Of a stretch of 64,000 nucleotides of DNA, positions 25,608-34,810 are shown piece by piece. The notes below the pieces were generated by a model, which did no database searches, was not told the DNA's origin, and saw nothing but the letters and a program-made list of their open reading frames with translations. The stretch covers positions 1 through 64,000 of the forward strand of contig JABIGL010000042.1 of NCBI GenBank assembly GCA_018650185.1. The letters are read 5' to 3'. This DNA is from Chloroflexota bacterium (GTDB lineage: Bacteria; Chloroflexota; Dehalococcoidia; Lucifugimonadales; Lucifugimonadaceae). Position numbers and translations under genes: made by a program. Within the stretch, counting starts at the first letter, position 1; the number at the start of each line of letters is the position of its first letter.

Positions 25608-27149
25608 ATGTACACCCCAACGCTTGAACAGTTCAAAACGCTCGCAGAAAAGAGCAACACGATCCCTGTTTACCGGGAGATCAGTGCAGATCTTGAAACG
25701 CCCGTATCGGCATATCTGAAGGTCGCTCGTGGCCCCTACTCGTTCCTGCTGGAATCGGTTGAAGGCGGCGAAAATCTTGCTCGGCACAGCTTTATAGGTG
25801 CCGAACCACTTGAGGTTCTGACGACCGGTCCGGGACAACCGGGCGGTGAGATGGATCCGCTCGACCTTTTGAAGGCCCGGCTGGCAAAGATCACTTACGC
25901 CAAGATTCCCGGCCTGCCGTACTTCTCCGGTGGGGCGGTCGGCTACGTGTCTTACGATGCGATCAAGTACTTCGAGCCACGAGTACCTCAGGCACCGGGA
26001 CGCGGGGTCGATGTGCCTGAGTCGGTTTTCATGCTGGCGGACAGCCTTCTCATCTTTGACCACGTTCAGCACAAGATCTCGGTGGTCGGTCATGCCTTCG
26101 TTGACGGGGACGTAGAAGCCGCTTACCGCGACGCCACCGAGAAGGTGGAGACGTTGGTGAACCGGCTTCAGGGTCCCTTGCCGAGGCATGCCTACCGTCG
26201 TATATCAGCGGCGAACACCGGTATGCGTTCGGCCGAAGGTGGCGCGGACTACGGGGGTGTGGTCGAACCCGGCGAACCGGTACGGTCCAGCAACGAGGAT
26301 CGAGGCTACGAAGCCGAGTCCAATATGAGTCGCGACAACTACGACCACATGATCGAGGTCGGCAAGAAAAATATTTTCGATGGCGAGGTTATTCAAGTTG
26401 TCCTCTCCCATCGGATGTCACGCCGCACCGATGTCCGGCCCTTTGACCTGTACCGGTCACTTAGAGCTGTAAACCCGTCTCCGTACATGTTCTACATCAA
26501 CCTGGATGGCTTCCAGCTTGTCGGCGCGTCGCCGGAGATGCTGGTGCAGGTGATCGATGGCACGATGGCGTTGCACCCTATCGCTGGCACGCGGCGGCGG
26601 GGCACAACACCGGAAGAAGACCTTGCCCTTGAAGCTGACCTGCGGCAGGACGAGAAGGAGCGTGCGGAACACGTGATGCTTCTGGACCTGGGCCGAAACG
26701 ACGTCGGGCGGGTCTGCAAGCCGGGTTCGGTGAAGGTGTCGCAAATGATGGACGTGGAGCGCTACTCCCACGTTATGCATCTTGTATCACACGTGACCGG
26801 TGAACTTCGGGAGGGGATGGACGCTTACGACGCATTCCGGGCGGGATTCCCGGCGGGAACAGTGTCAGGTGCGCCAAAGGTCCGGGCTATGGAGTTGATT
26901 GCGGACCTTGAACCGGACCAGCGCGGTGGTTACGCCGGAGCTGCGGGCTATTTCAGTTACGACGGAAATATGGACACCGCTATCTCGCTCCGCACGATGG
27001 TGTTCAAAGACGGCGTCGCCCACGTACAGGCCGGTGGCGGCATCGTGGCCGACTCAACGCCGGAAGGTGAATACCAGGAGACGATCAACAAGATGGCGGC
27101 GATGATGCGGGCCATCGATCACGCAGAAGAAAACATGGGCGAGGACTAG
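25608..27149 (+). CDS. trpE: Anthranilate synthase component I
   Basis: The 513-residue enzyme converts chorismate to anthranilate. It shows the chorismate-binding core motifs HPIAGTRRRG, LLDLGRNDVGRV and PAGTVSGAPKVRAMELI. The N-terminal segment SFLLESVEGGE contains the LLES element known from tryptophan feedback sites, so end-product inhibition is likely. GGAGAA precedes ATG 25608. It is the first gene of a run of trp genes; the glutaminase subunit trpG is separated from it by a cupin gene. Confidence 0.97.
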   Translation: MYTPTLEQFKTLAEKSNTIPVYREISADLETPVSAYLKVARGPYSFLLESVEGGENLARHSFIGAEPLEVLTTGPGQPGGEMDPLDLLKARLAKITYAKIPGLPYFSGGAVGYVSYDAIKYFEPRVPQAPGRGVDVPESVFMLADSLLIFDHVQHKISVVGHAFVDGDVEAAYRDATEKVETLVNRLQGPLPRHAYRRISAANTGMRSAEGGADYGGVVEPGEPVRSSNEDRGYEAESNMSRDNYDHMIEVGKKNIFDGEVIQVVLSHRMSRRTDVRPFDLYRSLRAVNPSPYMFYINLDGFQLVGASPEMLVQVIDGTMALHPIAGTRRRGTTPEEDLALEADLRQDEKERAEHVMLLDLGRNDVGRVCKPGSVKVSQMMDVERYSHVMHLVSHVTGELREGMDAYDAFRAGFPAGTVSGAPKVRAMELIADLEPDQRGGYAGAAGYFSYDGNMDTAISLRTMVFKDGVAHVQAGGGIVADSTPEGEYQETINKMAAMMRAIDHAEENMGED

Positions 27150-27231
27150 CCGGCCGGCAGCTATCGACAGAACGTTCACCTGAGACATATCAGTCCGCGA
27201 AAACTCTCCGGGCTTACGGGATCAACTTTTT

Positions 27232-27666
27232 ATGGCTAACAGCGACAACAACTCACTCCTGAACCTGCCCCGGACCAAGTTGTCCGAGCTGCTAGCGCTC
27301 CACGAGGAGACGCCGTGGAGTGAGGACGTGATCGTGAACGACCGGAACCGGGTGCGGGTGATCTACAACATGCCCGGCGAATCACTCTTCGACCTCATCA
27401 ACCCGGACAACGATGAGATCTGGATAGTGCTGTTTGGACAGGTCTCCTGGCGAATTGGCGACGAGGGAGTGACGAACGCCCGACCCGGCGACATCATTTT
27501 CGTGCCAGCCGGTACGAAGTACTCCATCAGGACGACCGGCCGTGATCCGTCCGTAAGGGTCTCAATCAATGCGCCAGATGCTCCCGAGCCGCCGGAAGTC
27601 GGGACTGCGCCAATTAACCCGGATGCGGAACGCATTCCGGGCGACCCAAGGTATCCGGGCGCTTAA
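27232..27666 (+). CDS. Cupin-domain protein within the trp operon
   Basis: The 144-residue protein is a single small beta barrel. The cupin motifs are seen as NDEIWIVLFGQVSWRIGDEG and RPGDIIFVPAGTKYSI. The usual metal-binding histidines of motif 1 (HxH) are missing, so it may not bind a metal in the standard way. The N-terminal 50 residues are polar. It sits between trpE (82-base gap) and trpG (24-base gap) in the same direction, so it is probably co-transcribed. Role unknown; a ligand-binding or metabolite-protection role is a guess. Confidence 0.75.
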   Translation: MANSDNNSLLNLPRTKLSELLALHEETPWSEDVIVNDRNRVRVIYNMPGESLFDLINPDNDEIWIVLFGQVSWRIGDEGVTNARPGDIIFVPAGTKYSIRTTGRDPSVRVSINAPDAPEPPEVGTAPINPDAERIPGDPRYPGA

Positions 27667-27690
27667 GCCCCTGCCCGAAGAGATATTCAA

Positions 27691-28278
27691 ATGCTGCTAC
27701 TAATCGATAACTACGACAGCTTTACTTACAACCTGTACCAGTATCTGTGCGAACTAGGTGCTGAGGTCGAGGTCGTCCGTAACGACGCCGCTGATCTCGG
27801 TGAACTAATCGCCATGAAACCTGAACGTGTCGTTGTGTCTCCCGGACCTTCCACACCGGAAAACGCCGGTGTTTCCGTGGAAGCCATTCAACACTTCGGT
27901 CAGCACCTGCCCGTTCTCGGCGTATGCCTTGGGCACCAGTGCATCGGTGAGGCATTCGGGGCCGAAGTGGTGCATGCGGGTGAAATCATGCACGGTAAAA
28001 CTTCCATGATCTCCAACGACGGCAAGGGCGTCTTCGCCGGATTGCCGGATCCGTTCGAGGCAGTCCGTTATCACTCCCTAGCCATCAAGCCGGACTCGGT
28101 GCCGGACGTGCTCGAGGTGACGGCACATAGCCCGGGCGGAATAATCCAGGGAGTTCGCCACCGTGAACTACAGATCGAGGGCGTGCAGTTCCACCCAGAG
28201 TCGATCATGACCGGAGAAGGCAAAAAGTTGCTTCAGAACTTCCTGAACGTGAAGTCTGCAGCGGCGGTCGAGGCCTAG
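27691..28278 (+). CDS. trpG: Anthranilate synthase component II (glutamine amidotransferase)
   Basis: This 195-residue class I amidotransferase has IDNYDSFTYNLYQYL at the N-terminus, the oxyanion and nucleophile region GVCLGHQCIGEAFG with the catalytic cysteine, and VQFHPESIMT with the catalytic His and Glu. It releases ammonia for TrpE. In some bacteria one such protein also serves PabB; no pabB is seen here. trpD begins 10 bases after its stop. Confidence 0.96.
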   Translation: MLLLIDNYDSFTYNLYQYLCELGAEVEVVRNDAADLGELIAMKPERVVVSPGPSTPENAGVSVEAIQHFGQHLPVLGVCLGHQCIGEAFGAEVVHAGEIMHGKTSMISNDGKGVFAGLPDPFEAVRYHSLAIKPDSVPDVLEVTAHSPGGIIQGVRHRELQIEGVQFHPESIMTGEGKKLLQNFLNVKSAAAVEA

Positions 28279-28288
28279 GGGCGAATTC

Positions 28289-29323
28289 ATGGACATCAAA
28301 CAAGCGATAACCGAGGTCGTCGAAGGCCGTGACCTTGCCGTAGACGATGCTGCCGACGTGATGCGACAGATCATGGGCGGTGAGGCGACCGAAGCGCAGT
28401 TCGGGTCTTTTGTGACCGGGCTGCGAATGAAGGGCGAGACTGCCGAAGAGATTGCCGGTATGGCGCGGTCCATGCGGGATGTATCGCTGCATGTGAATTT
28501 CGATGGCCGAAGCGTCGACACATGCGGTACGGGCGGTGACGGCCAGAAGACCTTCAACATCTCCACCACGGCGGCATTCGTCGTTGCCGGAGCAGGTGCG
28601 GTAGTCGCCAAGCACGGCAACCGTGCGATGTCGTCATCTTCCGGTAGCGCAGACGCACTTGAAGCTCTCGGGGTCAAGATCGACCTCGGTCCCGACGGCG
28701 TTCAGAAGTGCCTGGAACAGGTCGGCATCGGCTTCATGTTTGCACAGGCCTTCCATCCAGCAATGAAGTACGCAGGTCCGCTCAGGCCGCAGATCGGCAT
28801 CAGGACCGTATTCAACCTGTTGGGGCCCCTTACGAACCCAGCCGGGGCTCAACACCAGGTGATCGGCATGGGCGACCCCTCCGCAGCGGAGAAGGTTGCC
28901 CAGGCGCTATCCATTCTTGGAACGACCGGTGCCCTGGTGGTCTACGCGGAAGACGGAATGGACGAGATCAGCCCTGAGGGCAGGTCCCACGTGTTCCAGA
29001 TCACCGACGGACAGGTGTCTGAACGAACAGTGGAAGCGTCGGACTTTGGTCTTCCTGCGCAAAAGCGTTCCGATCTCACGGCAAATACCGTCGAAGAGAG
29101 CATCGGCCTCATCCGTGGCGTGCTTGAGGGCAAGAACTCTTCAAACGTTGAACAGGCTGCGCGGACGGTGGTGGTGATGAATACCGCTGCCGCACTCGTG
29201 GCCGTCGGACAGGCCGACACATTGCAACAGGGCGCGGAACAAGCAGCTGAGTCGATCGAAAGCGGCAGGGCACTCGCCAAGCTTGAGGCGCTGGCGGCGC
29301 TATCACAGGAGCTGGACGGGTAA
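28289..29323 (+). CDS. trpD: Anthranilate phosphoribosyltransferase
   Basis: The 344-residue protein has the phosphoribosyl-diphosphate site DTCGTGGDGQKTFNISTT, then AKHGNRAMSSSSGSADALEALG, the anthranilate-binding regions and FNLLGPLTNPAG. Length and motif order are standard. Its stop TAA at 29321-29323 overlaps the trpC ATG by one base. Confidence 0.97.
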   Translation: MDIKQAITEVVEGRDLAVDDAADVMRQIMGGEATEAQFGSFVTGLRMKGETAEEIAGMARSMRDVSLHVNFDGRSVDTCGTGGDGQKTFNISTTAAFVVAGAGAVVAKHGNRAMSSSSGSADALEALGVKIDLGPDGVQKCLEQVGIGFMFAQAFHPAMKYAGPLRPQIGIRTVFNLLGPLTNPAGAQHQVIGMGDPSAAEKVAQALSILGTTGALVVYAEDGMDEISPEGRSHVFQITDGQVSERTVEASDFGLPAQKRSDLTANTVEESIGLIRGVLEGKNSSNVEQAARTVVVMNTAAALVAVGQADTLQQGAEQAAESIESGRALAKLEALAALSQELDG

Positions 29324-30132
29324 TGATCTCGCACGGCAAATACACCGGCACGGTGCTGGACGAGATCATCACCAGCAAACGTGAAGTTCTGCTGGAATCT
29401 GAACGCGGTGTTCCGCTTGCCGAAATGCGTCGTGCGGCTGAAGAGTCGGGTGGACGCACTGACTACCTTGCCGCGTTATCAAGCCCCGGAATGTCCGTTA
29501 TCACCGAGATGAAGCGTGCCTCTGCATCTGCCGGGACGCTTGCGCCCGAGCTCGACCCGCAGGCGATGGCCAAAACCTTCATCGACGGCGGCGCTTCGGC
29601 TATCTCGGTCCTCACAGAAGCGAGCCGATTCTCCGGTTCTATTGACGACCTCCGTGCCGTGAAATCGGTTGCCGGGCCGAGGAATGTGCCAGTAATGGAG
29701 AAAGATTTCGTCTTCTCCGATTATCAGGTTTACGAAGCCGCGGCGAACGGTGCGGACGCCGTTTTGCTCATCATCGCCATACTTGAACCGGAACAGTACG
29801 CCGAGCTGTTGTCGCTCTCGCTTGGCCTGGGCCTGGGCGTGTTGGTCGAAGTGTTTACCGAGGACGAACTTGATATCGCCCTCGTCCAAAACCCACAGAT
29901 TGTCGGGATCAACAACCGCAATTTGAAGACGCTTACGACCGATATCGCTCTGTTTGAGTCGCTCGGGCCAAAGGTCCCGAAGGACAAAATCCTCGTAGCC
30001 GAGTCCGGTATGAAGGGTGTCGAAGACGTTCGTCGGATGGAAGCGGCCGGGGCGAATGCCGTCTTGATCGGCGAATCTTTGATGCGGGCCGGTGGCAGTG
30101 TGTCTGATTTAGTCACGAGTTTGTCCAGCTAG
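29323..30132 (+). CDS. trpC: Indole-3-glycerol phosphate synthase
   Basis: This 269-residue TIM-barrel enzyme makes indole-3-glycerol phosphate. It has VITEMKRASASAGTL near the N-terminus (catalytic lysine), VMEKDFVFSDYQVYEA, GINNRNLKTL and LVAESGMKGVEDVRRM in the usual order. Its start overlaps the trpD stop. It is not fused to TrpF, whose gene follows after 7 bases. Confidence 0.97.
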   Translation: MISHGKYTGTVLDEIITSKREVLLESERGVPLAEMRRAAEESGGRTDYLAALSSPGMSVITEMKRASASAGTLAPELDPQAMAKTFIDGGASAISVLTEASRFSGSIDDLRAVKSVAGPRNVPVMEKDFVFSDYQVYEAAANGADAVLLIIAILEPEQYAELLSLSLGLGLGVLVEVFTEDELDIALVQNPQIVGINNRNLKTLTTDIALFESLGPKVPKDKILVAESGMKGVEDVRRMEAAGANAVLIGESLMRAGGSVSDLVTSLSS

Positions 30133-30139
30133 GTCCGTT

Positions 30140-30802
30140 ATGCCAACTCCCCACGTCAAAATTTGTGGCCTGAGAGACGCCCACAACGCCCAGACAGCCG
30201 CCCTCTCCGGAGCGGATCTCGTAGGGTTCGTATTCGTCGAAGGCGTTCGCAGGCAACTGGACCCCACGACCGGTGCGGCCATAATCAACCGCTTCAGGAA
30301 CTCCCTGTCCGAGGACTCCATGCCCGGGCCAAGAGTGGTCGGGCTGTTCCGAAATCAACCGGTCGGGTTCGTGAATCGCGTGGTCAAGATGGCGGCGCTG
30401 GACATGGTGCAGCTTAACGGTGATGAGGATGACGCTTACTACGAACAGATGGTTGTGCCGATCCTGAGACAGGTCCGGGTGCGACCCGAAATGTCTGCCG
30501 AAGACCTTGAGGGAATCGTCAAAGATCACCTTGACGCAGGACGCATGGTTCTATTGGACGCATACGATCCGAACACCCCCGGTGGCTCGGGGAAGGTGTT
30601 CGAGTGGTCCAAGGCGGCGAACGTAGCCCACTTTGAGGGAGTCCTCCTGGCCGGTGGATTGACGCCTGAAAACGTGAGTGGTGCGATCAGTGAGCTGAAC
30701 GCATGGGGCGTGGATGTCTCAACCGGCGTGGAGACAGATGGCGACAAGGATGACGTCAAGATTCACGATTTTGTGACCGCAGCCAACGAAGTTGCTCGTT
30801 GA
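30140..30802 (+). CDS. trpF: Phosphoribosylanthranilate isomerase
   Basis: The 220-residue TIM-barrel protein has HVKICGLRDAHNAQTA with the catalytic cysteine near the N-terminus, DLVGFVFVEGVRR, MVQLNGDEDD, and the phosphate-binding LLAGGLTPENV plus GVDVSTGVETDGDKD at the end. It is the last trp gene in this run; trpB and trpA are not in the window. Confidence 0.95.
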   Translation: MPTPHVKICGLRDAHNAQTAALSGADLVGFVFVEGVRRQLDPTTGAAIINRFRNSLSEDSMPGPRVVGLFRNQPVGFVNRVVKMAALDMVQLNGDEDDAYYEQMVVPILRQVRVRPEMSAEDLEGIVKDHLDAGRMVLLDAYDPNTPGGSGKVFEWSKAANVAHFEGVLLAGGLTPENVSGAISELNAWGVDVSTGVETDGDKDDVKIHDFVTAANEVAR

Positions 30803-30836
30803 ACCGTCCCTCCGTTAGTGATCAAGAAATACGACA

Positions 30837-32207
30837 TTGAGCACCGCACTGAGCCCCCGAATGCAGTTGATCCTGCACGGGTCGATTCCCGCGGTGCTGT
30901 TGCGACTTGCCGGTCCAAACGTGGCCGCCGTGGCCGCGACTACCGCGCTCACGTTCGCAGACGTCTATTTCGTAGGCCGACTTGGAACGACTGCTCTAGC
31001 GAGCCTGGCGATAGTGTTCCCTTTCCAGACACTCATGGGAATGATGTCGAACGGCGCCATCGGCGGGGGCGTAGTGTCGTCGGTTGCACGGGCGCTGGGC
31101 GCTGGAGACTCAGACCGGGCGGAGAGCGCCGCGTGGCACGCCCTGGTGATCGGCGCGTTCATGTCGATCCTCTACGTGATCGTCCTGGGACTATTTGCGA
31201 GACCCGTGTTTTCGTTAATCATCGGTCCCGGGGAGGCGCTAGACGGTGCGGTGGACTACGCACACGTTGTTTTCGTGGGCGCGCCGATCGTCTGGCTGGC
31301 GTTTATGTTTTCGGCCTTGCTTCGAGGCACCGGCGAGATGGCGAAGGCTGCCAATCCGATCATCGTCGCCAGCATCGTTCATATCGGCCTCTCCGGGGCG
31401 CTGACCCTTGGCTGGGGGCCGTTTCCCGACCTTGGCATCACAGGTCCCGCGACGGCGATGATCGTTACTCACGGGCTTGCGGCCATCTACCTGGTCTCCC
31501 AAGTCCTCCGGGGCGAGGCGCACCTCAGGGTGCGGCCGCACAGGTTCTCCTGGACGCCGATCAAAGACATCATGCGCGTTGGCGGATTGGGGTTGATCAA
31601 CAGCACGGGCCTGGTCCTTACGGTGATCGTCGTAACGGGATTTGTCGGCAAATTCGGCTCAGACGCGCTTGCGGGTTACGGACTGGGTAGCCGACTCGAA
31701 TTGACGCTGGTACCGCTCGCTTTTGGCGTTGGCGCGGCACTGGTTACCGCCGTAGGGGGCAATGTGGGAGCCGGTCAGATTGGGCGCGCGAGACGGATCG
31801 CCTGGATTGGGGCCGGTATTACGCTGGTGGTCACGTCTGTTATCGGCATATCGGTGGCCCTGGTGCCGGATCTCTGGGTCGACCGATTCACGGCGGACCC
31901 GGCGGTGTACGCAATCGCCGCTTCTTATCTGAGTATCGCAGCCCCGATGTATGGCGTCTTCGGCGGTGGTCAGCCCCTGTCCTTCGCCAGCCAGGGAACG
32001 GGCTACATGGTCATCCCGGTCATCATCACGTACACCCGATTTCTTGTTGTGGCCGGATTCGGACTGGTCGCTACGATATTTGACCTGAGCCTCACCACTG
32101 TCTTCGTCGGAGTCGCAGCGGGATTATCCGTCGTAGGCATCGGCCAGGTGTTGAACGTGCTTCGTAGTCCGGGTTGGAGTCATGACTTAAGGCGGCCTGC
32201 AACTTAG
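30837..32207 (+). CDS. MATE-family efflux transporter
   Basis: The 456-residue membrane protein has about twelve hydrophobic segments arranged as two similar halves (GSIPAVLLRLAGPNVAAVAA near the start; IMRVGGLGLINSTGLVL opening the second half). MATE proteins export organic cations or other small molecules using Na+ or H+ gradients. The start is TTG 30837; ATG 30861 is possible. It follows trpF after 34 bases in the same direction, so export of an aromatic compound is imaginable but not shown. It converges on glmS. Confidence 0.88.
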   Translation: MSTALSPRMQLILHGSIPAVLLRLAGPNVAAVAATTALTFADVYFVGRLGTTALASLAIVFPFQTLMGMMSNGAIGGGVVSSVARALGAGDSDRAESAAWHALVIGAFMSILYVIVLGLFARPVFSLIIGPGEALDGAVDYAHVVFVGAPIVWLAFMFSALLRGTGEMAKAANPIIVASIVHIGLSGALTLGWGPFPDLGITGPATAMIVTHGLAAIYLVSQVLRGEAHLRVRPHRFSWTPIKDIMRVGGLGLINSTGLVLTVIVVTGFVGKFGSDALAGYGLGSRLELTLVPLAFGVGAALVTAVGGNVGAGQIGRARRIAWIGAGITLVVTSVIGISVALVPDLWVDRFTADPAVYAIAASYLSIAAPMYGVFGGGQPLSFASQGTGYMVIPVIITYTRFLVVAGFGLVATIFDLSLTTVFVGVAAGLSVVGIGQVLNVLRSPGWSHDLRRPAT

Positions 32208-32221
32208 GGCGATCAGCCGGG

Positions 32222-34078
32222 TTATTCCACCGTGACGGACTTCGCCAGGTTTCGTGGTTTGTCCGGGTTATGACCGAGCGCCACGCTCGTGTGATAGGCG
32301 AGTTGCTGCAATGGGACAAGCGACAGCATCGGCACTATCCACTCCGGCGCTTCCGGTAGCCAGAGCACTTCATCTGCCAGCCCCGGCATTAGCTCGTCGC
32401 CACGCGTGGCCAAAGCGATCACCTCTCCACCGCGTGACTTCACCTCATTGATGTTGCCCGCCATTTTGTCGTAGAGAGCGCCTTGTGGAGCGAGCGCTAC
32501 AGTCGGCATTTCATCCGAGATCAAGGCTATCGGGCCATGTTTCATCTCGCCCGCCGGGTAACCCTCCGCATGTAGATAGGCGAGCTCTTTCATCTTGAGC
32601 GCACCCTCCATCGCCATCGGGTGTAGCGCTCCCCGGCCGAGGTACATCAGGTGCTGTTTATTGACCAGCCGCTCACGCGCCAGCCGTTCTGCGTTGCCGC
32701 CGTCGTCGATCATCTCGGCGATCAAGCCCGGCAAACGAGATAGGTCGGATACAAAATCGCTCACCTGTGCGGCCGACAAACTGCCACGCCGTTCACCCAG
32801 ATAGACCGCGAGTTGATAGAGAACCGCCAGGGAACACATCATCGTTTTGGTGGAAGCGACGCCGATTTCCTGTCCTGCGCCCAGGTACAGGGTCCCGTTC
32901 GCCACCAACGTAGCCTGCGTGCCTTCAGCCTCCACCAACGCCAGTTGTCTTGAGCCAGACTCGGCAGACATCTCCATCGCCGCAAGCGTGTCCGCAGTTT
33001 CGCCTGATTGCGTGACCGAGATGACCAGTGTTCGATCGTTCAGAGCGGTTTGCCGATATCTAAGCTCCGATGCGTTCTCGGCCTGGGCCGGGATCCCGGC
33101 CAGCGCCTCGATCATCTGTGCCCCGTACATACAGGAATGCAGGCTCGTGCCCATTCCGGATACGACCACACGATCAATGGAACGAATCTGCTCATCCGTG
33201 AACGGGACTTCCTGGAGGTTGATCGTCCCGCCATCGAAGTCCACACGGCGTCGCATAGCGGACGAAACAGCTTCCGGCTGCTCCGCTATTTCCTTCGCCA
33301 TGAAGTGCCGGTGTTCGCCCTTCGCCGCAGCCTCAAAGCTACGCCCGGTTTTGACCACGGGACGATCCAGAGTTTCACCAGATAGGTCTGATATTTCGGC
33401 CCCGGATGGTTGAATCGTCGCTACTTCACCGCTTTGTAGATAAATAATGCCGTCTGTGTGCGGAAGGATCGCCAGGACATCGCTGGCCAGCAGGTTGAAG
33501 CCGTCACCGACACCGACGACGATGCCACCGGCATTGCCGAGTCGAACGCCTACGATCACGCCGGGTTCGTCTGCCGATGTGGCGACAAAGGAGGATGCGC
33601 CACGAATACGTTGGGCGGTGCAGCGTACGGCGGCCGCAAGCGAGTCACCTGAGTCGATGCATCTCGCAACGAGATGAGCAATTACCTCGCTGTCCGTTTC
33701 GGATGTGAATTCGATTCCGGCGTCCGATAACTCCGCACGCAGCTCCATGTAGTTCTCGACGATGCCGTTGTGAACTATCGCGACCCGACCGTCGGCGCTT
33801 GTATGCGGGTGTGCGTTGGGGACCGTAACCCCGCCATGTGTGGCCCAGCGCGTGTGCGCGATCCCAACATTCGGAACGCTGACGCACCCAGATCCATTCT
33901 GTGAGACCGCCTCTGCGAGTTGGTCAACACCAAGCGCTCGGGTGACCGAGATTTTGCTGCTACCGTTCTGGACGCCGATCCCCGCACTGTCGTATCCGCG
34001 GTACTCCAGCGTCCGGAGACCGGACACGAGTATCGGTACGGCTGACTCCGGGCCGGCGTAGGCGATGATTCCGCACAT
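32222..34078 (-). CDS. glmS: Glutamine--fructose-6-phosphate aminotransferase (isomerizing)
   Basis: The 618-residue enzyme makes glucosamine 6-phosphate for cell-wall sugars. It begins MCGIIAYAG, with Cys2 as the glutaminase nucleophile after Met removal, and has the amidotransferase motif GIAHTRWATHGG. Two sugar isomerase (SIS) domains follow, with VVSGMGTSLHS and SVTQSGETADTLAAM, and it ends LAKSVTVE as is typical. No glmS ribozyme was recognised in the 51 bases between it and plsC. Confidence 0.97.
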   Translation of the reverse strand: MCGIIAYAGPESAVPILVSGLRTLEYRGYDSAGIGVQNGSSKISVTRALGVDQLAEAVSQNGSGCVSVPNVGIAHTRWATHGGVTVPNAHPHTSADGRVAIVHNGIVENYMELRAELSDAGIEFTSETDSEVIAHLVARCIDSGDSLAAAVRCTAQRIRGASSFVATSADEPGVIVGVRLGNAGGIVVGVGDGFNLLASDVLAILPHTDGIIYLQSGEVATIQPSGAEISDLSGETLDRPVVKTGRSFEAAAKGEHRHFMAKEIAEQPEAVSSAMRRRVDFDGGTINLQEVPFTDEQIRSIDRVVVSGMGTSLHSCMYGAQMIEALAGIPAQAENASELRYRQTALNDRTLVISVTQSGETADTLAAMEMSAESGSRQLALVEAEGTQATLVANGTLYLGAGQEIGVASTKTMMCSLAVLYQLAVYLGERRGSLSAAQVSDFVSDLSRLPGLIAEMIDDGGNAERLARERLVNKQHLMYLGRGALHPMAMEGALKMKELAYLHAEGYPAGEMKHGPIALISDEMPTVALAPQGALYDKMAGNINEVKSRGGEVIALATRGDELMPGLADEVLWLPEAPEWIVPMLSLVPLQQLAYHTSVALGHNPDKPRNLAKSVTVE

Positions 34079-34129
34079 AGGCGGCAGATTGCTCCCTGGT
34101 TAACGAATTCTAAGAATTGGGTCTGACGA

Positions 34130-34810
34130 TTATCCGACAGTCTCCGTGAAAGAAAACGGTGATTCCGCGGCTTCGGCGTACACGCCGCGATAACTTTCGG
34201 GCAGTAGCGCCGCCACGCGTCCCATAATCTCGGAGGCTGCGGCTTCTGTTTCGTTCCTGGATAGCTTGCCGTCAACATTTAACCGAAACGGCTGTCCGAT
34301 CCGCACGCGTATTGTGCCTTTTGGTTTGAACGCCCTGAGCCACGATGACATCCCCTCAACCCCGGACATTCCTACGGGAAGGATCGGTGTTCCGGCCCGA
34401 GCGGCGAGTTGGACTATCCCGGACTCCGCGCGCTTCATCGCTCCGGGGTTTCGTGTGCCTTCCGGAAACAGCGCAAGCGTTGCCCCGGGCCGTTTCAGCT
34501 CAGCAAGGGCCCATCGGAGCGCCTTTAGATCCATCTGCCCCCTTCTCAGAGGCTGGGCACCGTATGAGCGCAAGAACCACACACCAAGTGGCGTAACGCC
34601 TTTGAATATTGAATCCTTCGCAAGAAAACGGGTGTCCCGTCTCAGCGATGTCGCAAGAATCGGTGGGTCCGTATTGCTCTGATGATTGGCGACGACGAGC
34701 AACGGACCATCAGAAGGAATGTTCTCGCTCCCCTCCACGGCGTAGTCCGCAAATAAAGCGAGCGTCACCCGCAACGCACGGTTGGTGAACCTGTGTACGA
34801 GGAACGCCAT
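34130..34810 (-). CDS. plsC: 1-acyl-sn-glycerol-3-phosphate acyltransferase
   Basis: The 226-residue protein has the acyltransferase motif I NHQSNTDPP (H-x4-D), motif II around GAQPLRRGQMDLKAL and motif III LFPEGTRN, with IVQLAARAGTPILPVGMSG as motif IV. It adds the second acyl chain in phosphatidic acid synthesis. Its ATG overlaps the cmk stop (TGATG at 34808-34812), so the two are translationally coupled, an arrangement seen in other bacteria. Confidence 0.93.
   Translation of the reverse strand: MAFLVHRFTNRALRVTLALFADYAVEGSENIPSDGPLLVVANHQSNTDPPILATSLRRDTRFLAKDSIFKGVTPLGVWFLRSYGAQPLRRGQMDLKALRWALAELKRPGATLALFPEGTRNPGAMKRAESGIVQLAARAGTPILPVGMSGVEGMSSWLRAFKPKGTIRVRIGQPFRLNVDGKLSRNETEAAASEIMGRVAALLPESYRGVYAEAAESPFSFTETVG

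Noticed and set aside
30818-31690. Arg-rich open frame of 290 codons
   Set aside because: It is an out-of-phase frame over the MATE gene, whose own frame encodes clear membrane helices.
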